Below are positions 32,807 to 41,340 of a stretch of 45,686 nt of DNA, one piece after another. The stretch lies in the NCBI GenBank assembly GCA_013360195.1, contig JABWCQ010000018.1, forward strand, positions 1 through 45,686, given 5' to 3'. The notes under the pieces were generated by a model. The model saw only the letters and a list, made by a program, of their open reading frames with translations. It was not told the DNA's origin and searched no databases. Origin of the DNA: a bacterium. Lineage in GTDB: Bacteria > Electryoneota > RPQS01. Every line of letters begins with the position of its first letter. Within the stretch, counting starts at the first letter, position 1. Made by a program: the position numbers and the translations under genes.

Positions 32807-34285
32807 ATGGCAGCATCCCCAATCTCGCGTCTGACTCCGGGTACTCTTGTCGGTGACCTCATCGAGAGCTTCCCGTTTCTCGTTGAAGAACTTGGTCACT
32901 TCAATCCGCATTACCGTGCACTTCAGGATCCTCAAATGCGTCAGATGATGGCCAAAGTAGCGACCCTTGAAATGGCCGCTATGCGCGGCGGCGTCACCGT
33001 TGATGCAATGATGCAGTTCATCGCCGGCGCGGTGCAGCGACACACCGGTCGCACTCTTATCGTTGACAGTACACTGGGACAAACAGTCAGCCCGGAACGG
33101 CTTGAGGCTTTCCGTAAAATCATGGCAAAGCTTCACGCGGGCGGATCACTCGAAGAAGCTCAGCGCGACTTCGCCAACCTTGTTCGTCTGTCGCTGCCCG
33201 GCGAAATTGCCGAGATGGAGCAGCATTTAATCCGTGAAGGGTTCTCTGTCAATGACATCAAGAAAATGTGCGACGTGCACCTGCAGGTGGTCAATCCGTC
33301 GTTGCAGAAAGTGGATATTGCGGTTCCCTCCGGCCATCCGGTGCATACGTTTGTCTCTGAGAATCGTCTGCTTGAGTTAACCGTCTCGCACCTGCGCGCA
33401 ATTCTCGCCGCGACAAACAACGCACCCTCGCCGACATCGCATCCCGAAGCATGGCGTGAACTCACGACCTATCTCGACAAGCTTGGCGAAATTGATAAAC
33501 ACTATCTGCGCAAAGAGCATCAGCTTTTCAGCTATCTCGAGCGCTATGGCTTCACCGGTCCGTCCACCGTAATGTGGGCGACCCATGACGATATTCGTGC
33601 TCTCTTGAAAGCCGTCCGCGAAGCATGCGCGAAGCACGACGCCGATTTTGTCGCCGCCAACATACTGCCCCTGCTCGGAGCCGTATCCAGCATGATTCAA
33701 AAGGAGGAGAGCATCTTGCTCCCGACTGCGATGAAGTTGCTGAGCGAAGAGGATTGGATCGCCATTAAGAAGAGCGAGCACGAAATCGGTTACATGCAGG
33801 CCTTTATTCCGGGAACAGAGTGGAAACATTCGCATGTCGGTTCAAGTCAATCCGAATCATTGCCAGACGGTCGGTTGCAAATGAACGTAGGCGAGTTGAC
33901 ACTCGAGCAAGTCAATCTCATTCTGACTAACCTTCCGGTCGAGCTCTCCTATGTAGACGAGAACGATACCGTGCGCTACTACTCCAATCAGCCGCACAAA
34001 ATCTTCGCGCGCACGCCCGATGCGATTGGCCGAAAAGTTCAGAACTGTCATCCGCCAAAAAGCGTGCATCTCGTCAATCAAATTCTCACCGAGTTTCGCC
34101 GCGGTACACGCGACGTTGCGGAATTCTGGATTCCCTTCGGAGAGATGTTCGTGCACATCCGCTACTTCGCCATTCGCGATAAGGATGGTACGTATCGCGG
34201 CTCCTTGGAAGTTGTTCAAGACGTAGCCAAAATCAAAACACTCGAAGGTCAACGCCGTCTTCTGGAAGAAGAAACCACATCGTAA
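32807..34285 (+). CDS. DUF438 protein with DUF1858, hemerythrin-like and PAS domains
   Basis: 492 residues, cytoplasmic. Domains in order: DUF1858-like segment (about 10-65, 'GTLVGDLIESFPFLVEELGHFNPHY'); DUF438 core (about 95-165, 'LHAGGSLEEAQRDFANLV' and 'REGFSVNDIKKMCDVHLQV'); a hemerythrin/HHE helical domain (about 175-320) with His/Glu residues in 'GHPVHTFVSENRLL', 'IDKHYLRKEHQLFSYLERYG', 'VMWATHDDIR' and 'EESILLPTAM'; and a C-terminal PAS_10-type domain ('LPVELSYVDENDTVRYYS', 'NCHPPKSVHLVNQIL', 'YRGSLEVVQDV'). Proteins of this make-up are thought to sense or handle oxygen or nitric oxide through a di-iron site. The ribosome site is weak. Confidence 0.92.
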   Translation: MAASPISRLTPGTLVGDLIESFPFLVEELGHFNPHYRALQDPQMRQMMAKVATLEMAAMRGGVTVDAMMQFIAGAVQRHTGRTLIVDSTLGQTVSPERLEAFRKIMAKLHAGGSLEEAQRDFANLVRLSLPGEIAEMEQHLIREGFSVNDIKKMCDVHLQVVNPSLQKVDIAVPSGHPVHTFVSENRLLELTVSHLRAILAATNNAPSPTSHPEAWRELTTYLDKLGEIDKHYLRKEHQLFSYLERYGFTGPSTVMWATHDDIRALLKAVREACAKHDADFVAANILPLLGAVSSMIQKEESILLPTAMKLLSEEDWIAIKKSEHEIGYMQAFIPGTEWKHSHVGSSQSESLPDGRLQMNVGELTLEQVNLILTNLPVELSYVDENDTVRYYSNQPHKIFARTPDAIGRKVQNCHPPKSVHLVNQILTEFRRGTRDVAEFWIPFGEMFVHIRYFAIRDKDGTYRGSLEVVQDVAKIKTLEGQRRLLEEETTS

Positions 34286-34389
34286 TTGTCCTCATCGCAA
34301 GAATACGGTCTGCAGAAATGCAGGATTGACTTCGGCGCAATCTCGGCGCGTACAATTCAACTGACATATTCATCTCTACATGAATGAGA

Positions 34390-34413
34390 AACGGCGACCA
34401 ATGGGTCGCCGTT
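34390..34413. terminator. hairpin between convergent genes
   Basis: A perfect 10-bp stem, AACGGCGACC (34390-34399) and GGTCGCCGTT (34404-34413), with loop AATG. On the plus strand it is followed by CTGTATTTCTC and on the minus strand by TCTCATTC. It serves both the DUF438 gene and the beta-helix gene; U-tracts are modest. Confidence 0.65.
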
Positions 34414-34439
34414 CTGTATTTCTCTATTCGATGACTCTG

Positions 34440-36077
34440 CTATTTCAGAAACACGACTTTTCGCGTTTCAATACTTTGCTCTTCTGCGGCACGCAGGAAG
34501 TAAACTCCGGTAGCGAGAGTGTTTGGCGCACTATAATGAATCATCTGACCGTGCCCGCGCCCGTGCAAGAGTGTTGCGACCTCTCGTCCAAGCGTGTCAT
34601 AGAGTTTAAGCGAAAACCCATCTCCCATTAGTCCAGCAATCGCAACCGAGAGTTCACTGTTGAAGGGATTTGGATAGACATTCATCAGCTTCCAGTTTAC
34701 CGGCGCTTCAGGCCGAGGCGACACCGAATTTGAAGTGTCGGGCGGAGATAGCAACCACGGATCAAAAAGCACGCTATCCGACAAAATTGTGTCTCCCTGA
34801 CCAAACGGATTCCGAGTCGGATGATACGGCCCCGTCTCGTGCCCCCACCAGTTGTTGCGTGCATCGATAGTCGAAGGATAGCCTGACAGAAAATCGATGG
34901 TTTGACCAGTGTTTCCGGAAATTATGTTATCATAGATTGTGGGTACACCTTGTGTAGCTGTGCGAATAACAGAAGGGATACCCGGAGTAAGTGAGCTATT
35001 CTCGTTAATGTAATTTTCGAATATCCTTATTCTCGATCCGCAGAATACATATATTTGCCCGCCTCCGCTAACATTATTTCTGAACACGCAGTTAGACACT
35101 TCTCCTCTAATCCCACAAGCTGAGAAGTTGCCAGATCGAATTTGGGAGTCATCTATATTCCCTTCAAGAAGATTGCCATTAAAAATGACAGTATCGCGGT
35201 TGTCACAACAAGTGTTCACTGACTTGGCAGGTATACCCGAATGCCCAAAATAGCACCCCCTAATTTCATGGTGTCCAAGACTTACGGCTAAGTGAGAAGC
35301 CCAATTATAGAAATCATCACTGCTGTTTTCAATAAACTGACTTCCTGTTGTAGTACTCCGTTTTCCCGCGATGTAGGCTCCGCCAGTGGCACCTGAATTG
35401 TGCTGAAAGAGACAATCGTTAATCTCGATGCTACAGTCTAACGAAATTAATGCTCCCCCATCTAATAGGGTTGCGTTATGTATAAACGAAGACCCTTCGA
35501 TTTGCACACGATTGCGATTTGCATAGATCGCACCACCCCACCCGCCCGACGAGCAAGAGTCAAACAAACAGTTAGATACGACGAGGCTACCTTGTGGATC
35601 CCAATCTGGGAAGCCAAACGAGTAAACACCTCCGCCGTTGCTAGCTCCGCTGCTTCTGATGTGACAATCGCGAAGAACGAGATTGCTCTGAAATGAGTAT
35701 ATTGCGCCACCTTGCATTACTTGGCTTTGATCTAAAACTCCCAGCCCGTCGGCAAAGGTTAGTCCAAGCAAGAATAGAGTGTCAGAGATAATACCGCGTG
35801 CAACTAGGCAGTTAGCTGTGTCATCATCCAAGTCCATTGGAGTCCAGATTGTTTGAGCCACAAGATCAGAATCTCCATTAGTTATGAACCGGCTTGCAAT
35901 CGTGAGACCATATTCTCTTAGGACGACTGTGCTTGAATATGTTCCCGGAGCAAGTAGAAGCGTATCACCGCTATTTGCGAAGTTGACCGTTGATTGAAGG
36001 TCGCTCTCCGGCCAAACATCGATGATCTCAGATTGCGCTCCAGCTGCTAAACACAGCAATAAGACGAGTACTATCAT
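34440..36077 (-). CDS. secreted beta-helix protein with T9SS sorting domain
   Basis: 545 residues from the ATG at 36077 (signal peptide MIVLVLLLCLAAGAQS). An in-frame TTG at 36107 is rejected because it lies inside the terminator-like hairpin at 36092-36119. The body has repeated beta-helix rungs with 'GGAIYSF', 'LVLRDCHI', 'GGWGGAIYANRN' and 'GGALISLDCSIEINDCLF', followed by 'NNWWGHETGPYHPTRNPFGQGD'. The C-terminus is a complete T9SS type A domain ('NVYPNPFNSELSVAI' to 'RKVVFLK'). It is a paralogue of the edge-truncated gene at 1-1527 and is likewise preceded by a small Cys-containing secreted protein gene. Substrate or ligand unknown. Confidence 0.87.
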   Translation of the reverse strand: MIVLVLLLCLAAGAQSEIIDVWPESDLQSTVNFANSGDTLLLAPGTYSSTVVLREYGLTIASRFITNGDSDLVAQTIWTPMDLDDDTANCLVARGIISDTLFLLGLTFADGLGVLDQSQVMQGGAIYSFQSNLVLRDCHIRSSGASNGGGVYSFGFPDWDPQGSLVVSNCLFDSCSSGGWGGAIYANRNRVQIEGSSFIHNATLLDGGALISLDCSIEINDCLFQHNSGATGGAYIAGKRSTTTGSQFIENSSDDFYNWASHLAVSLGHHEIRGCYFGHSGIPAKSVNTCCDNRDTVIFNGNLLEGNIDDSQIRSGNFSACGIRGEVSNCVFRNNVSGGGQIYVFCGSRIRIFENYINENSSLTPGIPSVIRTATQGVPTIYDNIISGNTGQTIDFLSGYPSTIDARNNWWGHETGPYHPTRNPFGQGDTILSDSVLFDPWLLSPPDTSNSVSPRPEAPVNWKLMNVYPNPFNSELSVAIAGLMGDGFSLKLYDTLGREVATLLHGRGHGQMIHYSAPNTLATGVYFLRAAEEQSIETRKVVFLK

Positions 36078-36091
36078 ATAACAAAATAGTA

Positions 36092-36119
36092 GCGGCGGCC
36101 AGTGCAACCTGACCGCCGC
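36092..36119 (-). terminator. hairpin between the two cassette genes (terminator or attenuator)
   Basis: On the minus strand GCGGCGGTCAG pairs with CTGGCCGCCGC over 11 positions with one G-U pair and a 6-base loop, followed by TACTATTTTG. It lies 10 bases after the stop of the small secreted gene and just before the start of the beta-helix gene, so it may reduce expression of the second gene rather than end the transcript. Confidence 0.6.
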
Positions 36120-36128
36120 AAACTCGTG

Positions 36129-36548
36129 TTAATTACCTGTTCCCGAGCAACAGTTCACTTGATCTGACGTGTATATGCACGCATGCGCTTCGCCAGTTGT
36201 AATATTCGCGATGGAACGTAAGCAGTAGCTGTATTCATTCGCTTCTATATACACTGATTTTGATCCACACGCACCATTGTGGCGTGCTATCTGATCTAAG
36301 AGCGAAAGCCCCCCTTGACCATCGGTTTTGAGTAGCGCCCCTGTGATATTCCCTGACGATGGGGCTTTTACGTCTAGGTTTGCGTTTGTGTTTGAGCTTA
36401 CATCGAAAAGATTGTCCATTTGCCCTGATGCAGTGTGCATGTTCTCAACACGCACAGCACTTGAGACGTTAGTCAACAAGGCGACCAAGCCAATCGCGAG
36501 TGCTATTAAATACAGCCCCCCCTTGAACTTACGGATTCCTACGATCAT
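36129..36548 (-). CDS. small secreted cysteine-containing protein
   Basis: 139 residues. The ATG at 36548 has AGAGGTG about five bases upstream. The N-terminal hydrophobic segment 'GGLYLIALAIGLVALLTNVSSA' is a signal peptide or anchor. The mature part has five cysteines (GACGS, YCLRS, HACIY, NCCSG), with the last pair near the C-terminus. No family was recognised and similarity to the protein at 1544-1957 is too low to claim by eye. Position (directly upstream of a beta-helix T9SS gene), size and export signal are shared. An excellent promoter lies upstream. Confidence 0.72.
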   Translation of the reverse strand: MIVGIRKFKGGLYLIALAIGLVALLTNVSSAVRVENMHTASGQMDNLFDVSSNTNANLDVKAPSSGNITGALLKTDGQGGLSLLDQIARHNGACGSKSVYIEANEYSYCLRSIANITTGEAHACIYTSDQVNCCSGTGN

Positions 36549-36598
36549 TACGCACCTCTTATTGTTGATTTTCCCTGGGCTTGTTCAGGGTCACCATC

Positions 36599-36627
36599 AA
36601 TATACCTTGCTAAGGTGCGTTTGTCAA
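36599..36627 (-). promoter_or_regulatory. near-consensus sigma70-type promoter of the second secreted cassette
   Basis: On the minus strand TTGACA (36627-36622) and TATATT (36604-36599) are separated by exactly 17 bases. The predicted start near 36592 leaves a 40-odd-base leader containing a small CCCTG/CAGGG hairpin. Confidence 0.72.
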
Positions 36628-36679
36628 TATGCAGAAAAGTTCGCAGTTTTTAGTGCATTATTGGTTATATCTCAAGCTG

Positions 36680-37192
36680 TTACACTAACGTACTGCACTC
36701 ATGCTTCAAGAGCCATGCTTTTCGGTCTAAACCTCCGGCGTAGCCGGTGAGATGATTGTTTTGACCTAAGACTCTGTGGCAGGGAACGATGACGGCAATC
36801 GGGTTTTGACCGTTGGCAAGACCGATGGCGCGGGACGCGCTTGGATAAAATATGCGCTTGGCAATTTCACCATAGGTGGTGGTTGTGCCATATGGAATCA
36901 ATCGCAGCTCGCGCCAGACTTCGCGCTGAAATTCCGTGCCGCGTAAATCAAGCGGCACTTCAAAGTGCGTGCGATAGCCCGCGAAATACTCAGTGAGCTC
37001 CTTTCGTGCCTGCTGCAGGATCTTTGTTTCAATGCACTCACCTTCGGCATCTCTGGGATCGTCACAGAATTCCGCGCGCATCAATCCTGCCGAGGTCGCA
37101 GTCAAACGCATCCGGCCAACCGGAGTCTTCATGTCCGTCCAATAGAGATCCGCCGGAGCCGCAATTAGGGGTTGCTCAACAACGTGTACCAT
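36680..37192 (-). CDS. ogt: methylated-DNA-protein-cysteine methyltransferase
   Basis: 170 residues from the ATG at 37192, normal for Ogt; a TTG at 37228 with GGAG only two bases away is an alternative. The acceptor Cys138 lies in 'VIVPCHRVLG', with the helix-turn-helix region 'GTEFQREVWRELRLIPYGTTTTYGEIA' and 'GYAGGLDRKAWLLKHE' in the usual order. It transfers alkyl groups from O6-alkylguanine to itself. The start overlaps the end of alkA by 28 bases, so the two repair genes are an operon. Confidence 0.95.
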   Translation of the reverse strand: MVHVVEQPLIAAPADLYWTDMKTPVGRMRLTATSAGLMRAEFCDDPRDAEGECIETKILQQARKELTEYFAGYRTHFEVPLDLRGTEFQREVWRELRLIPYGTTTTYGEIAKRIFYPSASRAIGLANGQNPIAVIVPCHRVLGQNNHLTGYAGGLDRKAWLLKHECSTLV

Positions 37193-38055
37193 ATATAGAA
37201 TGTAGCGTAGCCGCGATAGGGCCGCCAACTCTCCGTTATTCGCTTGGTTTCCTCGATACTCGCCTGTCTGCCCAGCCCGTACTCTCTTGCAATCGCATTG
37301 CGTAACCCGATGTCTTCAAACGGACAGGCATCGGAATCGCCATGCACACGCATCATCGCATATTCCACCGACCACGGGCCGACACCGCGCAGCTGTATCA
37401 GTCGTCTCCGAATTCCTGCCGGGTCACTTTCCGTACGCAGCGACTCCCTAAGATAACCCAGCTGAAGCTCCAACGCAAGACCTTGAAGATACTCTCCCTT
37501 TTGTCTTGACAACCCGCACTCCCGCAGTTCATCCGGTGTCAAACTCAGCACTGCTTCAGAAGTTGGAAACCCCTCATAAATCTTATCTTGCCACTCCACC
37601 ACCGCGCCGCAATACAAGGCTAATCGTGAGCGCGTTGAGAACGCAGATGCTACAGAGACCTGCTGCCCGATGATGGACCACGACAAACACTCCCAGAGGC
37701 TGTGGATTCCGACGAGTCGCAATCCGCAATAGTCACGCGTCCACTTTTTCAAGTACTGATTAGTTTCCGCAAACTCGTAAAAGCGCAATAGTTCATTATC
37801 GCACCCAAATGTCCGCTGCAGGTAATGCCTGACTTGTGCTAATCGTGCGTCAGTTGCTCGGCCAACTTTGATCTCAGCTCTGACGGCGCTCTCACCGTGA
37901 GGCGTTACCTCGATGAGAAAGTAGCCGGCGTCATCGGCGAGCACTTGACAGAACTGCTCATCTGAAACCGCGTGTGTCTGCGCGTTTTCATAGCGGCCTA
38001 TGTACTTCGCCGTCCTGCTGAAACTGAACGGTGCGTTGAATGTGTGGATATGCAT
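37165..38055 (-). CDS. alkA: DNA-3-methyladenine glycosylase II-like (HhH-GPD)
   Basis: 296 residues. The helix-hairpin-helix 'LRGVGPWSVEYAMMR' and the catalytic Asp248 in 'CPFEDIGLRNAI' have the spacing of E. coli AlkA (Gly to Asp 24). 'IIGQQVSVASAFSTRSRL' and the C-terminal 'SWRPYRGYATFYIWY' are family hallmarks. It excises alkylated bases and works in the same damage class as the overlapping ogt gene. No ribosome site is obvious before the ATG. Confidence 0.92.
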   Translation of the reverse strand: MHIHTFNAPFSFSRTAKYIGRYENAQTHAVSDEQFCQVLADDAGYFLIEVTPHGESAVRAEIKVGRATDARLAQVRHYLQRTFGCDNELLRFYEFAETNQYLKKWTRDYCGLRLVGIHSLWECLSWSIIGQQVSVASAFSTRSRLALYCGAVVEWQDKIYEGFPTSEAVLSLTPDELRECGLSRQKGEYLQGLALELQLGYLRESLRTESDPAGIRRRLIQLRGVGPWSVEYAMMRVHGDSDACPFEDIGLRNAIAREYGLGRQASIEETKRITESWRPYRGYATFYIWYTLLSNP

Positions 38056-38066
38056 GCAGAATGAGA

Positions 38067-38096
38067 ACCCCCGGCCATTCCAAGCTGACCGAGGGT
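38067..38096 (-). terminator. hairpin after htrA, weak terminator
   Basis: On the minus strand ACCCTCGGTC pairs with GGCCGGGGGT over 10 positions including two G-U pairs, with a 10-base loop, followed by TCTCATTCTG. It lies 41 bases after the htrA stop and just before alkA. The weak U-tract lowers confidence. Confidence 0.5.
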
Positions 38097-38136
38097 ATTT
38101 ACGAAGAGCCGGCAGCGGATGTGCGCCGCCGAGAGG

Positions 38137-39636
38137 TTAGTTCACTTCAACTGCTTCAAAGGTCTTCACCCCGTCGCGCACAATACGGAAAAGCACGGCT
38201 TTGTCACTGTTGCGCAGACTCGCGGCAATCTCCTTGAAGCTGGTCACATCGTCCACGGGCTTGCGATCAATTTCGATAATCACATCGCCTTCGCGCAATT
38301 TGTCACGGGCAGGACTCTTGTCGTCTATCTCATTAATGATGACGCCGTACGTGCCGTCGAGTTTGAGCGCACGCGCCATGGATTCGTTTATCTGACCGAC
38401 GTCAATACCGAGCCAGTTGCTCGACGGCTCGGGAGCGGGCTTGCTCTGTCCGAGGAATGAAGCGAGCTGCGCACGGTCACCCAACACGAACTCAAGCGTC
38501 TTTGTCTTCCCGTCGCGCAGGACTCGCGCGCGCACAGGTTCTCCCGGCGGAACGTCAGCAACCGTCATGCGGAACTGCTGCACATCCTTGATGGGCACGC
38601 CGTTAAAGTCGGTGACAACATCGCCGGGCTCAAGTCCGCCCTTTTCAGCCGGAGTGTTGGGGTCAACACGCTCCACAAACACGCCGTTCTGACTCTCATC
38701 CACACCCGTTGCACTGCGCAAATCGGCGGTCAATTCACGCGGCAGCATGCCTAAATAGCCGCGCGCAACTTTACCGTTCGTGCGCAACTGGTCAACGACT
38801 TTCATCGCCATGTTAATCGGTATCGCAAAACCGATACCTTGACCGCTGGGATTGATGGCAGTATTTACACCGATCACCTCGCCGTGTATGTTGCAGAGCG
38901 GGCCACCGCTGTTGCCGAAATTGATGGACGCATCGGTCTGAATGAAGTCCTGATAGGCCGGACCGCCGCCTTGGATGGCGAGGTTGCTTCGACCGCGCGC
39001 AGACACAATCCCTACCGTCAAAGTCCATTCCAAGCCGAGCGGATTTCCCATCGCAATCGCCCAATCGCCTACTCGCAGCTGGTCCGAATTTCCGATCAAT
39101 GCGACTTCATTCGGCTCAAAGTTGTGATCAACCTTTATCACTGCGACATCCGTTTCCGGATCCACGCCAACGATGCGTGCTTCATACTCCTGGCCGTTTT
39201 GAGTTTTTACGGTGACCTTCTCTGCATTCTCAATGACATGATTGTTCGTTAGAATGAAGCCGTCCCGTGTGATAATCATGCCGGAACCGGTCGAAGGGGC
39301 ATGAAATTCGCGCGGACGGTTTCCGTCACGACGATGGAAGAACTCGAACAAAGGAGAGTCATGAAAGAAATCATCCATCGGATTGGAGGTGCTTATCACC
39401 TTATCCGACGAGATATGCACAACAGTCGGCCCGACTCGTTCGGCAACGGCAACGAACGGACTTTCGCCGTGGTCGTTGATCATGCTGTTGTACTGCGCGT
39501 ACTCGGCGTTCACGCGCGGCGCCACGTCTGACTGCGCTACGGCAGTGACGTCATGATTCATGTTTACGGTGAACAGCACACCCGCTATTGCACCTGCCAG
39601 TACCAAACCGGCACCAATCCATCCAAGTTTTTTCAT
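38137..39636 (-). CDS. htrA: HtrA/DegP-type periplasmic serine protease
   Basis: 499 residues from the ATG at 39636, which gives a compact signal or anchor segment (MKKLGWIGAGLVLAGAIAGVLF); an ATG nine codons earlier is possible and neither has a clear ribosome site. The trypsin-like triad is His133 ('TNNHVI'), Asp163 ('DPETDVAVIKV') and Ser243 ('NFGNSGGPL'). Two PDZ domains follow (about 280-375 and 395-490), each with the 'G...GD.I...' pattern. It degrades or refolds misfolded envelope proteins, which fits a genome rich in exported proteins. Confidence 0.97.
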   Translation of the reverse strand: MKKLGWIGAGLVLAGAIAGVLFTVNMNHDVTAVAQSDVAPRVNAEYAQYNSMINDHGESPFVAVAERVGPTVVHISSDKVISTSNPMDDFFHDSPLFEFFHRRDGNRPREFHAPSTGSGMIITRDGFILTNNHVIENAEKVTVKTQNGQEYEARIVGVDPETDVAVIKVDHNFEPNEVALIGNSDQLRVGDWAIAMGNPLGLEWTLTVGIVSARGRSNLAIQGGGPAYQDFIQTDASINFGNSGGPLCNIHGEVIGVNTAINPSGQGIGFAIPINMAMKVVDQLRTNGKVARGYLGMLPRELTADLRSATGVDESQNGVFVERVDPNTPAEKGGLEPGDVVTDFNGVPIKDVQQFRMTVADVPPGEPVRARVLRDGKTKTLEFVLGDRAQLASFLGQSKPAPEPSSNWLGIDVGQINESMARALKLDGTYGVIINEIDDKSPARDKLREGDVIIEIDRKPVDDVTSFKEIAASLRNSDKAVLFRIVRDGVKTFEAVEVN

Positions 39637-40132
39637 GGTCGTGTATTTTTGCTGTTGGAACATTGATTGAATCGAGGCGGCGAGCAGCCGTCTCTTCCCC
39701 TTAGTTCATGGAGTAAACCACCCGTAATTGCGCAGGTTCCCGGGTTCCCGAGATGTTTGCAAGGTGCAGGCCGGAAAGAACCAACTCAATATTCGTTGCC
39801 GGGAATCGGGTTGCAGGATCATGATCTGTGTTCAGATTCGACAACAAAATGAAAGTAAGATATTGTTTGTATTATCTTTAGTAAATCGCTGTAATGAAAA
39901 ATGCACGGAATTGTCCTGCGGATTCATTCCAAAGTAATTCGTAATTTATGAACATTTGGGCAGACTGTCAAGGGTTGGCGACTTATTTTTGACTTAGATG
40001 TTTGACCAATAACATCGCCACTTTTCGTGTACTGGGAGAACATTAGACTTTGTTAAGAAACCTCCATGGAAACAACTCTCTACAAATCACTTAGTTCAGG
40101 CACGTGTATTTGAGCAGAAGTTAAAAATGACG
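39637..40132. other. gene-free stretch of about 500 bases, AT-rich on the right
   Basis: No gene with a credible start, ribosome site and composition was found on either strand. It should contain the htrA promoter at its left end, but no strong pair is visible. No tRNA or riboswitch fold was recognised. The right side leads into two promoters of the cytochrome genes. Confidence 0.4.
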
Positions 40133-40161
40133 TTGACTTTTTTACTTTTTTGCTCTATTTT
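40133..40161 (+). promoter_or_regulatory. upstream promoter of the cytochrome operon
   Basis: TTGACT (40133-40138) and TATTTT (40156-40161) with a 17-base spacer. Confidence 0.55.
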
Positions 40162-40182
40162 CTGTGCAAACAGTGACTATCG

Positions 40183-40211
40183 TTGACATTTGAAACTATT
40201 AAATATATTAC
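40183..40211 (+). promoter_or_regulatory. proximal promoter of the cytochrome operon
   Basis: TTGACA (40183-40188) and TATTAC (40206-40211) with a 17-base spacer. The start would be near 40218, 26 bases before the GTG at 40244, with TTGGAG between. Confidence 0.65.
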
Positions 40212-40243
40212 TTAATTCGTCAAGTTTTCTTGGAGATTAGGTC

Positions 40244-41311
40244 GTGATTCGTGTCCGTTTGTTGCAAGCCGGTCTGTTCTTATCCGCACTTGTTGCTGCA
40301 AGAATCCTGTTGGGAGACGCCTCCGTAAGTTTTCCCCGACCCAAGCTGCTCTCGGAAACCGGCCTCTATGTCGACTTGCCAAAGCAGCAGATTGCACCGG
40401 CGAACTTCTCCTATTCCCCGCAATACCCGCTCTGGTCGGACGGTGCGGCAAAGCAGCGCTGGTTCTATCTGCCAGACAGCGAAAAGATTGACGCCAGTGA
40501 TCCGAACAACTGGAAGTATCCCGTCGGAACAAAATTCTGGAAGGAATTCTCGTTTGGAGCGCGGGTTGAGACGCGGCTCATTGAGAAGGTTGCGCCGGAT
40601 CGCTGGGAGTATGCGACATATGTGTGGAGAGAAAACGGAAGTGACGCGGAGTTGGCTCCTGACCGCGGCCTGCGCAATCATGCTGAAATCGCCAACGGGA
40701 TAAGACATGACATTCCCGGTGTATATGATTGCAAAGCTTGCCATGAAGGCACAGGCCGCGACATCGTATTGGGGTTCAACGCGCTGCAGCTCTCGCCGGT
40801 GCGGGATTCGCTTGCTCCGCATGCGGAACCGCTGCTTCCCAATATGATTACATTAACAGACCTGGTCAATAGCGGCATCCTGATTAATCAACCGGAGTCG
40901 GCATTTGATTCGCCGCCGGTCATTCGAGCCGCAACACCGCGGGCGCGTGCATCCCTTGGATATCTGTGGTCGAATTGCGGAGGCTGTCACAATGCTCACG
41001 ATCCGCTGGCTTCCGTGGGGATGGTGCTGAAACTTCCCCTGGACACGATGTTCGCCAATCGTGCAGTTGATTTGCCAACGGTAATCGGTCATCCAAGCAA
41101 GTATTCAATTCCGGGATTGCCTGACGGTGAGAGCTATCGTGTTTTGCCCGGAGATACAACTCGCAGTTCACTTGTGTATCGCATGCGGAGCCGTAATCCT
41201 GTTCGGCAGATGCCGCCGCTGGGAACAAAGATAGCGGACGAAGAAGCTATTCATTTGATTTCGGATTGGATTCTGACGGATCTCGTCAGAGAGGTATCGG
41301 ATAAAAAATAG
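40244..41311 (+). CDS. SO2930-family diheme cytochrome c
   Basis: 355 residues from a GTG with GGAG upstream; the hydrophobic N-terminus (about 5-25) is a signal peptide. The N-terminal domain 'LSETGLYVDLPKQQIAPANFSYSPQYPLWSDGAAKQRWFYLP' and 'YPVGTKFWKEFSF..RVETRLIEK' follows the SO2930 (TIGR03806) type. Two c-type heme sites are C163-C166-H167 and C245-C248-H249, with 'MPPLGTKIADEEAI' towards the end. It is predicted to be periplasmic, transferring electrons; the partner is unknown. A monoheme cytochrome gene starts 30 bases downstream, and two promoters precede this gene. Confidence 0.88.
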   Translation: MIRVRLLQAGLFLSALVAARILLGDASVSFPRPKLLSETGLYVDLPKQQIAPANFSYSPQYPLWSDGAAKQRWFYLPDSEKIDASDPNNWKYPVGTKFWKEFSFGARVETRLIEKVAPDRWEYATYVWRENGSDAELAPDRGLRNHAEIANGIRHDIPGVYDCKACHEGTGRDIVLGFNALQLSPVRDSLAPHAEPLLPNMITLTDLVNSGILINQPESAFDSPPVIRAATPRARASLGYLWSNCGGCHNAHDPLASVGMVLKLPLDTMFANRAVDLPTVIGHPSKYSIPGLPDGESYRVLPGDTTRSSLVYRMRSRNPVRQMPPLGTKIADEEAIHLISDWILTDLVREVSDKK

Positions 41312-41340
41312 GAATCTTGGTGGAAAGGAGAAAACAGAAC

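Noticed and set aside
36078-36107. TTG start for the beta-helix gene
   Set aside because: The codon lies inside a stable hairpin and the added residues precede a good signal peptide that starts at the ATG at 36077.
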